Of a stretch of 64,000 nt of DNA, positions 44,756 to 52,355 are shown piece after piece. A program made the translations under genes and the position numbers. Positions within the stretch are counted from its first letter, which is position 1. The number at the start of each line of letters is the position of its first letter. Under the pieces are notes generated by a model. The model saw nothing but the letters and a program-made list of their open reading frames with translations. It searched no databases and was not told where the DNA came from. Origin of the DNA: Shiella aurantiaca (lineage in GTDB: Bacteria; Bacteroidota; Bacteroidia; Cytophagales; Cyclobacteriaceae); contig JAUHJS010000001.1 in assembly GCA_030412945.1 (NCBI GenBank), positions 1-64,000 on the forward strand, given 5' to 3'.

Positions 44756-47462
44756 CCAATACCTCATACTTTTCCTGCTGGGTATTTTTGCCTCATTCAA
44801 TGCCTATGCCAATACGGAAAATTTGGAAAGGCGGGCAAACCTTATTTTGCCCCTAATTAAAGAATATAATGAGAAAAATGACAGCAGGGGCGAGTCGCAC
44901 CGCAATATCTATTTAATCGACCTTGTAGATGCTGACATTGAATTTATTGTAGACCTGTACGAAGGGCAAGAAGTAGATGACAGACTGAAAGATATTTTGT
45001 TTACCGATGCAAGCAAACAATCGCTCAACGATGAGTTGGCTACCTTTTATAAGTTATACGAAACCCCCCTCTACGTAATCTTATATTATTCATGGTTTGA
45101 TTGCTCAGGGAATATCTCCGAAGAAGAGTTTAAAGCTGCACTAAAGACGGTGTGTGAAAAAATCTATGTCAAGAACCAATTAGGAGGCCCGCTTGGCCGT
45201 GGGGTTTCAATTATTTCATCGGGGCTTGCCTCTTGCCAACAAGCAGATATGTGGGAACTCTCTCACCACTTTACGGCTACTTGGGGTAAGGCATATGCAG
45301 GAAATATACCATTCAGTAGCAGTTTGACCAATTCCAATATCAATGAAGCCCTTCCTTCTTATGTCTTTTCGGTAGAAAGTACGATAGGAACGGTACTAGG
45401 CTTTGAAGGCATGGATGAAGAATGCCTAAAAGCCTATTTCGACAATATAAATAGCCCCTTATTTCAAAGCCATGTCCTAAGAGAGGCAATTCGGGCAAAT
45501 CCCTGCATTTTACTTAAACTTCATGCCATTGGGGAAGGACTAGGCCGTGAAAGCCCCTTTATGGAGGATTTAAAGCAAATATATTTAGCGGCTATGGGGC
45601 TAGCTTTTTCTCCTCCCTTGGCTGCCTTGTTGCTGCCCGCAATTGTGGATGCAGCTGGTACACAAGTAAGTAATGAAGGCATAAAAGCGGTTACCAATGC
45701 AAGCCTAGCAGCCATTATGGATGCAGCCATTCAGGGTGCTTTCTACCATTGGTTTGAGCAAGAAGAAGGAGGCTCTTGGTCAGAGGCCATGGAATATGTG
45801 GATTATTACAGTGTTACGGCTTCTGCTTTTGAATCTGGGGTTCAATCCCTTGTGGGTAACTCCCGCTTGGCAGAGGCTCTTATTGCAGCAGGCAGTTCTT
45901 GCTTGCTCGATGGCATTTCCGAACAAGGTACTTTTCGTGATGAGTTTTCTACTCGTGCCTGTCTCAAGGCAGCGATGATCCAGCTTATTATTGATGGAAC
46001 ACTCAATAGTGGGAAAATCTATGAAAAAATCAAAGCCTTTGCCACCCGCCATCCCGACCGGATGATTTCCCGTTTCATGGCTCTTTTGCAGTCCAATGGC
46101 ATGGGCAGTCTCGTTACCGTGTCCAACCTTACCCAATACTTAAGCCCTTTTGGTATTAGTGAGAACCAAATACGCCAGGTAATGGAAAATGTAAATACAT
46201 GGGTGGAGATATGGTATACTAGTTCCCGTGCGCGCTACCAAGGCCTTAAAAACCAGTTCAATAACCTAGGCGAAGCCCTACTGGTGAGCTCATCGTATGG
46301 TACCGCCTATATTGTACGCCTGCTCAAAAACAATACACCTTTTGCCCAACTCAGCCAGCCCGAGCACTTGGCCGGGCTCAATGGCCAACTGGCCGCCCGA
46401 AATATAGGTACCTCACTGAGCCAATCCGATTACGAGCAATTGCTCGATGCCTATGCCTATGTACAAAGCAGTGTAGGCGATGGCCTTGGCAACTCGGCCC
46501 CCGATATCTTCGACTTCCTCAGCACGCACCTGCACGTGCAGGACATAAAAAGTCTGGCCACCAAGGGCATTGACCCGCTGCGCTTCAAAACCACGCTAGA
46601 AGAACTGCTGATAGAAGGGGCGGAAAACCGCCATCTAACACAGGTACTGCGCGAACTCCCCGATAGCCGCAGCTTTGAGGAATTTTCCGAAAAACTCCTT
46701 AGCTTAGCCCCCGACAGCAGACGGCTGTTCTACACCGACCTAGGTACTCCTGCTTTTGCTGAGGCGATTAAGGGGGATGTGGGGTTGGTGGACTCGTGGA
46801 GCGTTGTAAAAGATGGGCCGGAACTATTGCGCAGAAATCCAGAGAATCTAGAGAAGCTTTCCAAGTTTATCAAGGAAACAGGGATGGAGGAATCAAAGCT
46901 GATCAGCAGTTTTGGAAATACAAAGAATCCGCAAAAGTGGATCGATATGAAAATACCAGAAGCTGATCTGGACAATATCTACAATGGTTTTAAAAATGAC
47001 CCACCCTTTGATCTTGATCCATGGACTCCGCAACATAAAGCAGAAAGGTGGGCTCAATATAAGTTAGAAAAGGGATCTGATGGTTTAGATTACAAGTCTT
47101 GGAGTAATGTTTATGATGGTAATATTGATAAAGCTATTTCGGCAACCAGAGGTGTAGATGACTATTTTTCCTCGTTGGGATGGGGTAAAAAAGAAGTCAC
47201 TATTAGTGATTTTGCGGACGGTAGCAAGCGAAGATTAGATATTGCTGATGAAGCCCGGTCTAAGGGAGTTGAATTTAAAGAATATTCTGGTGGTAAGGTT
47301 TATGCCTCTGAAATGATCAGAAAGGAAGTTGAATTAGACGGAATACTGGTTAATGATAGATTTTGGGAAATGGAATGGATCTTCAAAAATTGTGAACCTA
47401 GCGCACCGTTGCGCAAACTTCTTGATGATGCTGGAATATCTGTCAAACTTGTAACTGAATAA
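44745..47462 (+). CDS. Exported polymorphic toxin candidate with C-terminal nuclease-like tip
   Basis: A 905-aa protein from the ATG at 44745 (MRINQYLILFLLGIFASFNAYA signal peptide; an earlier ATG at 44730 gives 910 aa), overlapping the TANFOR gene by 11 bp. The core to about residue 745 is mostly helical and unfamiliar, with a hydrophobic pair near 290-345 (MGLAFSPPLAALLLPAIVDAA) that could insert in a membrane. From about 46990 the DNA becomes visibly more AT-rich and the protein changes to a charged tip: AERWAQYKLEKGSDGLDYKSW pre-toxin-like segment, then RRLDIADEARSKGVEFKEYSGGK (about 829-851), which fits a PD-(D/E)xK restriction-endonuclease-like fold (Asp, then Glu-x-Lys). Next comes a small immunity-like gene. 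No T9SS domain is present, so the export route past the outer membrane is open. Confidence 0.65.
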   Translation: MRINQYLILFLLGIFASFNAYANTENLERRANLILPLIKEYNEKNDSRGESHRNIYLIDLVDADIEFIVDLYEGQEVDDRLKDILFTDASKQSLNDELATFYKLYETPLYVILYYSWFDCSGNISEEEFKAALKTVCEKIYVKNQLGGPLGRGVSIISSGLASCQQADMWELSHHFTATWGKAYAGNIPFSSSLTNSNINEALPSYVFSVESTIGTVLGFEGMDEECLKAYFDNINSPLFQSHVLREAIRANPCILLKLHAIGEGLGRESPFMEDLKQIYLAAMGLAFSPPLAALLLPAIVDAAGTQVSNEGIKAVTNASLAAIMDAAIQGAFYHWFEQEEGGSWSEAMEYVDYYSVTASAFESGVQSLVGNSRLAEALIAAGSSCLLDGISEQGTFRDEFSTRACLKAAMIQLIIDGTLNSGKIYEKIKAFATRHPDRMISRFMALLQSNGMGSLVTVSNLTQYLSPFGISENQIRQVMENVNTWVEIWYTSSRARYQGLKNQFNNLGEALLVSSSYGTAYIVRLLKNNTPFAQLSQPEHLAGLNGQLAARNIGTSLSQSDYEQLLDAYAYVQSSVGDGLGNSAPDIFDFLSTHLHVQDIKSLATKGIDPLRFKTTLEELLIEGAENRHLTQVLRELPDSRSFEEFSEKLLSLAPDSRRLFYTDLGTPAFAEAIKGDVGLVDSWSVVKDGPELLRRNPENLEKLSKFIKETGMEESKLISSFGNTKNPQKWIDMKIPEADLDNIYNGFKNDPPFDLDPWTPQHKAERWAQYKLEKGSDGLDYKSWSNVYDGNIDKAISATRGVDDYFSSLGWGKKEVTISDFADGSKRRLDIADEARSKGVEFKEYSGGKVYASEMIRKEVELDGILVNDRFWEMEWIFKNCEPSAPLRKLLDDAGISVKLVTE

Positions 47463-47467
47463 TTAGC

Positions 47468-47920
47468 ATGCAACAAGTAGAGAAAGAAAGAAGAAAAGAG
47501 GATTTTGAGTCGTGGATTACATTTCTACCAGACAAGATTAATGAACTTAAGAAAGTTTTACCGAAAGACATTTCAGATAAGCTAGATTTATCAGATAGCT
47601 CTTTAGTAGTGTTGGAAGGTTACTTGTTATCGACCTTCAGTTATGATGATATTACCAAGCCAGAAAATAAAAACTTAGTTGATTGTTTGGCTGCTTATGT
47701 GGGTAGTGCTTTTAAAAAGTGCTGGAAACAGTCCTATTGGGATATCGAATTAGACGATGAAAAGCAACTGTATTTTGGTGTGCCTGTACTTAAATTTAAA
47801 GATCAACCTTTACCTCCAATATCTCCATACCATACAATAACTACTGCGATGGACAGAAAAAAGGGTGATATTATGCAGTTAATTTTGAGCCGGACACAAG
47901 ATAGATTGCAAAAGGCTTAG
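47468..47920 (+). CDS. Candidate immunity protein for the 905-aa toxin
   Basis: A 150-aa cytosolic-type protein (no signal peptide), acidic and helical with a conserved-looking C-terminal motif (VPVLKFKDQPLPPISPYHTI...DRKKGDIM). It begins 5 bp after the toxin stop, as immunity genes do, and is compositionally AT-rich like the toxin tip. I do not recognise a named Imm family. The assignment rests on position, size and composition. Confidence 0.6.
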   Translation: MQQVEKERRKEDFESWITFLPDKINELKKVLPKDISDKLDLSDSSLVVLEGYLLSTFSYDDITKPENKNLVDCLAAYVGSAFKKCWKQSYWDIELDDEKQLYFGVPVLKFKDQPLPPISPYHTITTAMDRKKGDIMQLILSRTQDRLQKA

Positions 47921-47960
47921 GTTAAGAGCCGTAAGCCAGCTTTCCTTTATAATCCCCCTT

Positions 47961-48104
47961 GTTCCCGCCATGCTCTGCATGGTGGTTATTTAAGAAATTT
48001 GTTTTCTTAAAGCAATGAGCAGGAACTATAAGTTCATAATCCAAGTGGATGGTATTTTGTGAGCTTGGCTACTTTAGGGCCACCATGCAGAGCATGGCGG
48101 TAAC
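47961..48104 (+). mobile_element. 144-bp miniature RAYT-derived element, copy 1
   Basis: The left end is a REP-type hairpin (GTTCCCGCCATGC-tct-GCATGGTGG) and the right end its inverted counterpart (CCACCATGC-aga-GCATGGCGGTAAC). The interior keeps the first about 60 bp of the RAYT coding sequence including its ATG (48015), then jumps at CTACTTTAG to the right end. Relative to the 641-bp element at 49420 it is a single internal deletion of about 497 bp. The right end abuts the first orphan toxin tail. Confidence 0.85.
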
Positions 48105-48347
48105 TGGGGGCAATCAGGTGGTGATGTTAGTAAGTTGGAGGATCTGCTTGGACTTGAAAGAGGTACTCTAGGAAATAATCCAGTTAGAGTTGATGTTACT
48201 GAGCCTTCAGGTCTAAGAATGCCAGATGGAAATGAGTTGGGAGCTAATGAAAAGTGGATTCCTGGAGGTAAGACATCTGGAGGAATTTTAGAAGCAACAG
48301 TTGACAGGATTCAACCTGGCACTTATACAGCAAGTCCAGCATTTTAA
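48078..48347 (+). pseudogene. Orphan toxin C-terminal fragment 1
   Basis: An open frame that begins inside the right end of miniature element 1 (TAG at 48075) and runs to TAA at 48347. It has no ATG; a TTG at 48135 is the only plausible weak start. The unique part (SGGDVSKLEDLLGLERGTLG, then VTEPSGLRMPDGNELGANEKW and IPGGKTSGGILEATVD) reads like the last about 75 residues of a secreted toxin tip rather than an independent protein. A small candidate immunity gene follows 13 bp later. The layout matches orphan tail/immunity modules known from CdiA and Rhs loci, which can replace the active tip by recombination. The family of the tip is not recognised. Confidence 0.6.
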
Positions 48348-48360
48348 CGGTGAATTTACT

Positions 48361-48570
48361 ATGGATAATGTGATTTCAGATAAGTTTGGATGTCAAGTTA
48401 TTGAAAGGAGTGGACGACTTTTTATAAGATATGATGGAGGAAATATAGCTGTTAAAATGGTTGAAAAGGAAATAACAGCAGAAGAAGCAAAGAAAGCCAT
48501 TCTGAGTGAGGAAGATGCTTATCAAGTAATTATGTCAGCAATTAAGAGAGAACAGAATGAGCCCAAATAA
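48361..48570 (+). CDS. Candidate orphan immunity protein 1
   Basis: A 69-aa protein from the ATG at 48361 (MDNVISDKFGCQVIERSGR). It has a beta-type N-terminus (LFIRYDGGNIAVKMVEKEI) and an acidic helical C-terminus (TAEEAKKAILSEEDAYQVIM), with no signal peptide. It lies 13 bp after orphan toxin fragment 1 and is AT-rich. Its role is inferred from position. Confidence 0.55.
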   Translation: MDNVISDKFGCQVIERSGRLFIRYDGGNIAVKMVEKEITAEEAKKAILSEEDAYQVIMSAIKREQNEPK

Positions 48571-48607
48571 TTTACTGAGCCAGTAAGTTCTGTAGGTTGT
48601 CCCCCTC

Positions 48608-48752
48608 GTTCCCGCCATGCTCTGCATGGTGGTTATTTAAGAAATTTGTTATCTTAAAGCAATGAGCAGAAACTATAAGTTTCATAATCCAAGTGGATGG
48701 TATTTTGTGAGCTTCGCTACTTTATGACCTCCATGCGAAGCATGGCGGTAAC
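48608..48752 (+). mobile_element. 145-bp miniature RAYT-derived element, copy 2
   Basis: Same structure as the copy at 47961, with the same deletion junction (CTACTTTA followed by the right end), but with several sequence differences. The retained RAYT start (ATG 48662) has the intact reading frame: MSRNYKFHNPSGWYF then VSFATL-stop. It has one T more than copies 1 and 3 at the seventh codon. The right end (GCATGGCGGTAAC) abuts orphan toxin tail 2. Confidence 0.85.
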
Positions 48753-48943
48753 TGGGAGAAGGACAGGTTGATAAATTTACAGATTCGTCATTGGCTAATT
48801 ACCTGAATCCACATAGCAAAAAGGCAATTTTATATATTGATGAGCCTTTAACTGCAACGCAAAGAGCAAATATTTTATCGAAAATACCGGATAATGTGAC
48901 TTTAGTAAACTCATTAGAAGAGCTGGCTCAAATTTTAAACTAA
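48752..48943 (+). pseudogene. Orphan toxin C-terminal fragment 2
   Basis: An open frame starting at the edge of miniature element 2 (TAA at 48749) and ending at TAA 48943, without an ATG. The translated tail, LANYLNPHSKKAILYIDEPL followed by TATQRANILSKIPDNVTLV and NSLEELAQIL, has the alternating strand/helix pattern I associate with ends of CdiA-type nuclease tips, but I cannot name the family. The stop overlaps the next start (TAATG), as expected for a toxin/immunity pair. Only about 60 residues remain, so it is a tip fragment or recombination donor, not a functional secreted toxin by itself. Confidence 0.55.
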
Positions 48944-49392
48944 TGGCATTATTAATTTTATCAAAGCAAGTTATTCAACCAGAAGAAACAGTAGCGAGCG
49001 TTGCTGTGGTCGCCTTTAAAAAAGGTTTTAAGTTGGTGTTGGATGGATGGCACAATATTGAAAATAGACATAATACAGATATATATATATCACGAGCTAA
49101 TGATAATCAAGAGTATTTCTATCTAGGAATTGAATCCGTGGATGATATCATAGAGAGTTATGACCTGTTGAATTTAAAATTTGAGGATGCTAGCTTCTAT
49201 CGTCTTGCAGTAACAGATCAAGCAGAATTTGACCATTTAATTTATGATTTTGCTTTGGAATATTTACGTCTAAATCCTGATCACTGTATATCGCTATACG
49301 GGGAGACATTTTTCTTTTTGGAAGATATGGAGAAGTTGGAATCAAAAGGAGGGTATTATAAAGACTGGTGTTATAAAAAGCCAGAGAACTAG
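48943..49392 (+). CDS. Candidate orphan immunity protein 2
   Basis: A 149-aa acidic protein whose ATG overlaps the stop of orphan toxin fragment 2 (TAATG). It has no signal peptide. The N-terminal third is beta-rich (LILSKQVIQPEETVASVAVV), followed by an AT-rich-encoded helical/acidic part (YISRANDNQEYFYLGIESVDDIIESY) and an aromatic C-terminus (FFFLEDMEKLES, then YYKDWCY). Position, size, charge and composition fit an immunity protein; no named family recognised. The 641-bp RAYT element starts 27 bp downstream. Confidence 0.6.
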   Translation: MALLILSKQVIQPEETVASVAVVAFKKGFKLVLDGWHNIENRHNTDIYISRANDNQEYFYLGIESVDDIIESYDLLNLKFEDASFYRLAVTDQAEFDHLIYDFALEYLRLNPDHCISLYGETFFFLEDMEKLESKGGYYKDWCYKKPEN

Positions 49393-49419
49393 ATATGAAA
49401 ATATTTAAAATATTCCCTC

Positions 49420-50060
49420 GTTCCCGCCATGCTCTGCATGGTGGTTATTTAAGAAATTTGTTATCTTAAAGCAATGAGCAGGAACTATAAGTTCATAATC
49501 CAAGTGGATGGTATTTTGTGAGCTTGGCTACCGTTTATTGGTTGAGTGTTTTTACAAGGAGGCTATACAAGGATTGTATTGTCAAGCATCTCAGGTTTTG
49601 TATTGAGGAGAAAGGGATGGTTTTAGGGGCTTGGATTATTATGAGCAACCATGTCCATTTGATATTCTCTTGTAAGGAAGAGAACCCACAGCGGCTGCTT
49701 CAAAGTTTTAAAAGTTCAACGGCAAGAGAGTTAATTGAGCTTATAAGAAACAATCCGCAAGAGAGCAGGAAGGAACGTTACCTATGGCTCATGGAGCTGG
49801 CAGCAAAGAGAAATACTACAACAAAGAATAAAATCCAGTTTTGGCAACAACATAATAAACCAATTGAACTGTGGAGCAATAAAGCCATTCAAAAAAACTT
49901 GGATTATCTTCATTTTAATCCTGTGGAATCGGGGGAAGTGGAGGAACCACAGCATTACCTATATAGCTCGGCAATTGATTATGCAGGAGGAAAAGGAATG
50001 TTAGAAGTTAAATTGATGGTATAAAATTCTTTAGACCACCATGCGAAGCATGGCGGGAAC
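49420..50060 (+). mobile_element. 641-bp REP-associated (RAYT) element, parent-type copy
   Basis: It has perfect 13-bp inverted ends: GTTCCCGCCATGC (49420-49432) and GCATGGCGGGAAC (50048-50060). Each end is itself a hairpin (left 49424-49444, right 50036-50056). Between them lies the transposase gene. The two miniature copies upstream share both ends and the first about 110 bp. Confidence 0.85.
49474..50024 (+). pseudogene. RAYT (REP-associated tyrosine transposase, Y1/HUH family), frameshifted near the start
   Basis: The family is clear from SNHVHLIFSCKEENPQRLLQ (the His-x-His metal-binding pair of HUH enzymes), STARELIELI, ELWSNKAIQKNLDYLHFNPV (with the candidate nucleophile Tyr) and YLYSSAIDYAGGKG. 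These enzymes nick single-stranded REP hairpins. The native start at 49474 (MSRNYKF) runs into a stop after 15 codons because one T is missing relative to the copy at 48662; the main body is in the next frame from a GTG at 49518, which would lack the first beta strand. It is therefore probably inactive, or expressed only as a shortened protein. Confidence 0.8.
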
Positions 50061-50195
50061 AGTGGCCTTAGTGCTGGTTTTTGCTTTTATAGGCTGGCTA
50101 CATTCTTTTGGAAGAAGTCTTTGAACTCAAACTAGCGCAAGTCTTCTGGCTTGGGCCAAGTGCGCGGGCGAGACTTGTGCCTTTGATGATAATGG

Positions 50196-50227
50196 AAAAG
50201 CCTTGCAGTAATGCAGGGCTTTTTTTT
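50196..50227 (+). terminator. Strong intrinsic terminator closing the toxin/immunity array
   Basis: A 12-bp stem AAAAGCCTTGCA / TGCAGGGCTTTT (one T-G wobble) with a GTAA loop, followed by further T. All pairs can be read directly. It lies after the RAYT element and before the toxin-core scar. Confidence 0.8.
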
Positions 50228-50236
50228 GTTATTTAC

Positions 50237-50278
50237 CCAACTGGCCGCCCGAAATATAGGTACCTCACTGAGCCAATC
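50237..50278 (+). repeat. 42-bp exact duplicate of toxin-core coding sequence
   Basis: The 42 bases 50237-50278 (from CCAACTGGCCGCCCG to GAGCCAATC) are identical to 46385-46426 inside the 905-aa toxin gene (encoding QLAARNIGTSLSQS). The flanks differ. This is a footprint of a former duplicated or recombined toxin core on the far side of the orphan array. Confidence 0.9.
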
Positions 50279-50817
50279 AGACACTCAAGCAAAGGTGCGC
50301 TAGTGAAGAATTCACTAGGCAGTGAGTCTTTGGCGGAAACCTTCAAAGAGTAAACCCAACAAAGCCTCAATGAATTGATATCCTAACCGATTATTCTTCC
50401 TTAGCTTACTATTTGCTAACCCCTCAATTGCCCATAATAAATTTATTTTTCGGGAAATTACACCTCTTAAATAAGAATAGCCTAGTAGTGTATATGATTT
50501 AAATGGTGTTCTGGCAAGAATAGAAGTAACATAAAAGGCCGTCAATAATGTCAACAACACAACAAACCTATTGACTTTTGAAACCCAAAGATGATTGACC
50601 GGAAAGTTGAACACATACATCAAAACCCAATATTGGAGGGCTTTGTGTACCAACCATACTCTTGTAGGCTCAGGCAATGCTACAGACTATGCTGCAGGTA
50701 AGGTTTATTTTAAGAAAATAATGAGATAGAATAGCTTGTTGAATATCCAAAAATTATGACACCAGTCTTTTTTATACTTTACTCTTATCATTAAGATTCA
50801 TCCTGTTTTTATAGAAT

Positions 50818-52284
50818 ATGAGAAAAATACTAGATTTCTTCCTCGAAAACCCCATTAGGAGAAAAGACGACAAAACTTACCGTCAGGCGCGACTCATTGT
50901 AACCTGTGCTTTAATTACGGCTCTGTTTGATGTATTCTATACAATCATTAGTATTATTGCGGATTTCCCTCAGGGAGTTATTGCTTTATCGCTTACTTGT
51001 GCCTCTTATATCACTAATGCTTTTTTGTTTAGAACCAATGTGTCTAACAATATACTGGGCAATATGTACTGTGCTATTTTTTATGTTCTTATTATGGTGC
51101 TAGGCTACTATACAGGTGCAATTGGAAATCATTCCATAATTTTACCTTGGCTTACGGTAGTTCCTGCCATTGCCCTTTTATTGGTAAATCGCATGTCGGC
51201 ATGGACTTGGCTTGCAATATGTGTAGCCGGATTTAGTGCACTTTCTTTGATTGATAAAGAGAATACTCCTGTATTTTATAATATGGAACACGATGCCATA
51301 CTCACCGTATTGCTGTACTCGGGACTTGGCCTTATTGCCCTTATTATTAATTCCGTTTTTGAAGCTAATAAATCTATGGCACTTACGGCACTAGAACTGG
51401 CACACGAAAATATAAAGGATCAAAACAAAGAGCTAGATAAAAAAAATCAGAAAATACTTTCCAGCATAAACTATAGCAAACGAATACAAAACGCTATTCT
51501 TCCTACAGATGAAAAAGTAAAAACCATTATACCCTCATCATTCATATTCTTTAAGCCAAAAGATATTGTAAGCGGAGATTTTTATTGGATTGAGAAAAGA
51601 GGATCAACCTCTTTTATAGCTGCTGTAGATTGTACTGGGCATGGTGTGCCTGGCGCCTTTATGAGCTTAATCGGTAATAATATTTTACGAGAAATTGTTT
51701 CTTTAAATATTACCTCCCCCAATATCATACTCGATAGGCTGCACGAAGGCGTTACTAGAGTATTGCAACAACACAAAACCAAAAATGCAGACGGCATGGA
51801 TGTGAGTTTGTGTGTATTCGATGAAAAAACTAATACACTTGAATTTTCAGGAGCAAAGAATCCATTAGTTTATATCGAGGAGGACGATCTTGGAAAGCCA
51901 CAGCTCATTAAACTAAAAGGCGACTCTCAATGTATAGGGGGAGCTGCAAAAAACAGAAGACCCTTTACTAAACATACACTAAAAATAGAAAGACCTACAT
52001 TTTTCTACATTTTCTCAGATGGGCTTCAGGATCAATTTGGAGGAGAAAATTGCACAAAATTTATGCTAAGCCGCATGCAAGAATTGTTTTTGTCCATTTA
52101 TACTTTTGATTTTGAATATCAAAAACAAATCATAGATAAAACACTAAATGATTGGATCGGGCTTAGGGAAAAACAAATTGACGATATTTTAGTGGTTGGT
52201 TTCAAATTAGAGCCTACGGAGGTCAAAACCCGTTATTCGACATTTACAATGTCAACTACATATCATATGGTTTCCAACCGTTAA
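50818..52284 (+). CDS. Membrane-bound PP2C/SpoIIE-type serine phosphatase
   Basis: A 488-aa protein: six or so hydrophobic helices in residues about 27-185, a linking coiled coil (about 190-225, ELAHENIKDQNKELDKKNQK), then the Bacteroidota-type segment INYSKRIQNAILP and a PP2C/SpoIIE domain. Catalytic acids are visible in SGDFYW (about 250), DCTGHGVPGAFMSLIG (about 271-286), DGMDVSLCVFD, FSDGLQDQFGG (about 398) and DDILVVGFKL (about 455). Such proteins dephosphorylate anti-sigma-factor antagonists in response to membrane signals. The normal end should be near GFKLE; the last 16 residues (473-488) are encoded by a REP-like repeat and look accidental. No anti-sigma partner lies adjacent. Confidence 0.85.
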   Translation: MRKILDFFLENPIRRKDDKTYRQARLIVTCALITALFDVFYTIISIIADFPQGVIALSLTCASYITNAFLFRTNVSNNILGNMYCAIFYVLIMVLGYYTGAIGNHSIILPWLTVVPAIALLLVNRMSAWTWLAICVAGFSALSLIDKENTPVFYNMEHDAILTVLLYSGLGLIALIINSVFEANKSMALTALELAHENIKDQNKELDKKNQKILSSINYSKRIQNAILPTDEKVKTIIPSSFIFFKPKDIVSGDFYWIEKRGSTSFIAAVDCTGHGVPGAFMSLIGNNILREIVSLNITSPNIILDRLHEGVTRVLQQHKTKNADGMDVSLCVFDEKTNTLEFSGAKNPLVYIEEDDLGKPQLIKLKGDSQCIGGAAKNRRPFTKHTLKIERPTFFYIFSDGLQDQFGGENCTKFMLSRMQELFLSIYTFDFEYQKQIIDKTLNDWIGLREKQIDDILVVGFKLEPTEVKTRYSTFTMSTTYHMVSNR

Positions 52285-52285
52285 C
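52234..52285. repeat. REP-like double palindrome, copy B, overlapping a gene end
   Basis: GACATT-tac-AATGTC (52239-52253) and GGTT-tcc-AACC (52269-52279) are in the same order and spacing as copy A at 12341. Stem bases differ between copies but remain paired. It supplies the last 16 codons and the stop of the PP2C gene. Confidence 0.65.
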
Positions 52286-52324
52286 TCAACTGGCATCAGT
52301 TTTACCAAGCTAACATTAGATAAA

Positions 52325-52349
52325 CAAAAAAGCCCTCTATCGAGGGCTT
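52325..52349 (-). terminator. Intrinsic terminator of the TonB receptor gene
   Basis: The stem AAGCCCTC / GAGGGCTT with loop TATC lies 6 bp beyond the minus-strand stop codon. Read on the minus strand it is followed by TTTTTTGTTT. There is no T-run on the + strand, so it serves the minus-strand gene. Confidence 0.75.
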
Positions 52350-52355
52350 CCTAAC

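Larger units (their letters stand above)
50061..50817. other. Non-coding remnant region after the RAYT element
   Basis: No convincing gene in about 750 bp. It contains a dyad GCGCAAGTCT...AGACTTGTGC (about 50136-50180, one mismatch), a strong terminator, an exact 42-bp copy of toxin-core sequence, and AT-rich DNA leading to the phosphatase gene. A short tail-like frame, SGNATDYAAGKVYFKKIMR then stop at about 50727, could be another decayed toxin end. A 120-codon minus-strand frame (50315-50677) is hydrophobic but not convincing. Confidence 0.5.

Noticed and set aside
49518..50024. RAYT gene taken as intact from the GTG at 49518
   Set aside because: Comparison with the copy at 48662 shows the true start lies upstream in another frame and that a single T is missing, so it is called a pseudogene.
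50315..50677. A 120-codon hydrophobic minus-strand ORF
   Set aside because: It is isolated, its C-terminal end runs into the rearranged scar region, and no domain or start signal is evident. It could be a decayed gene but cannot be supported.
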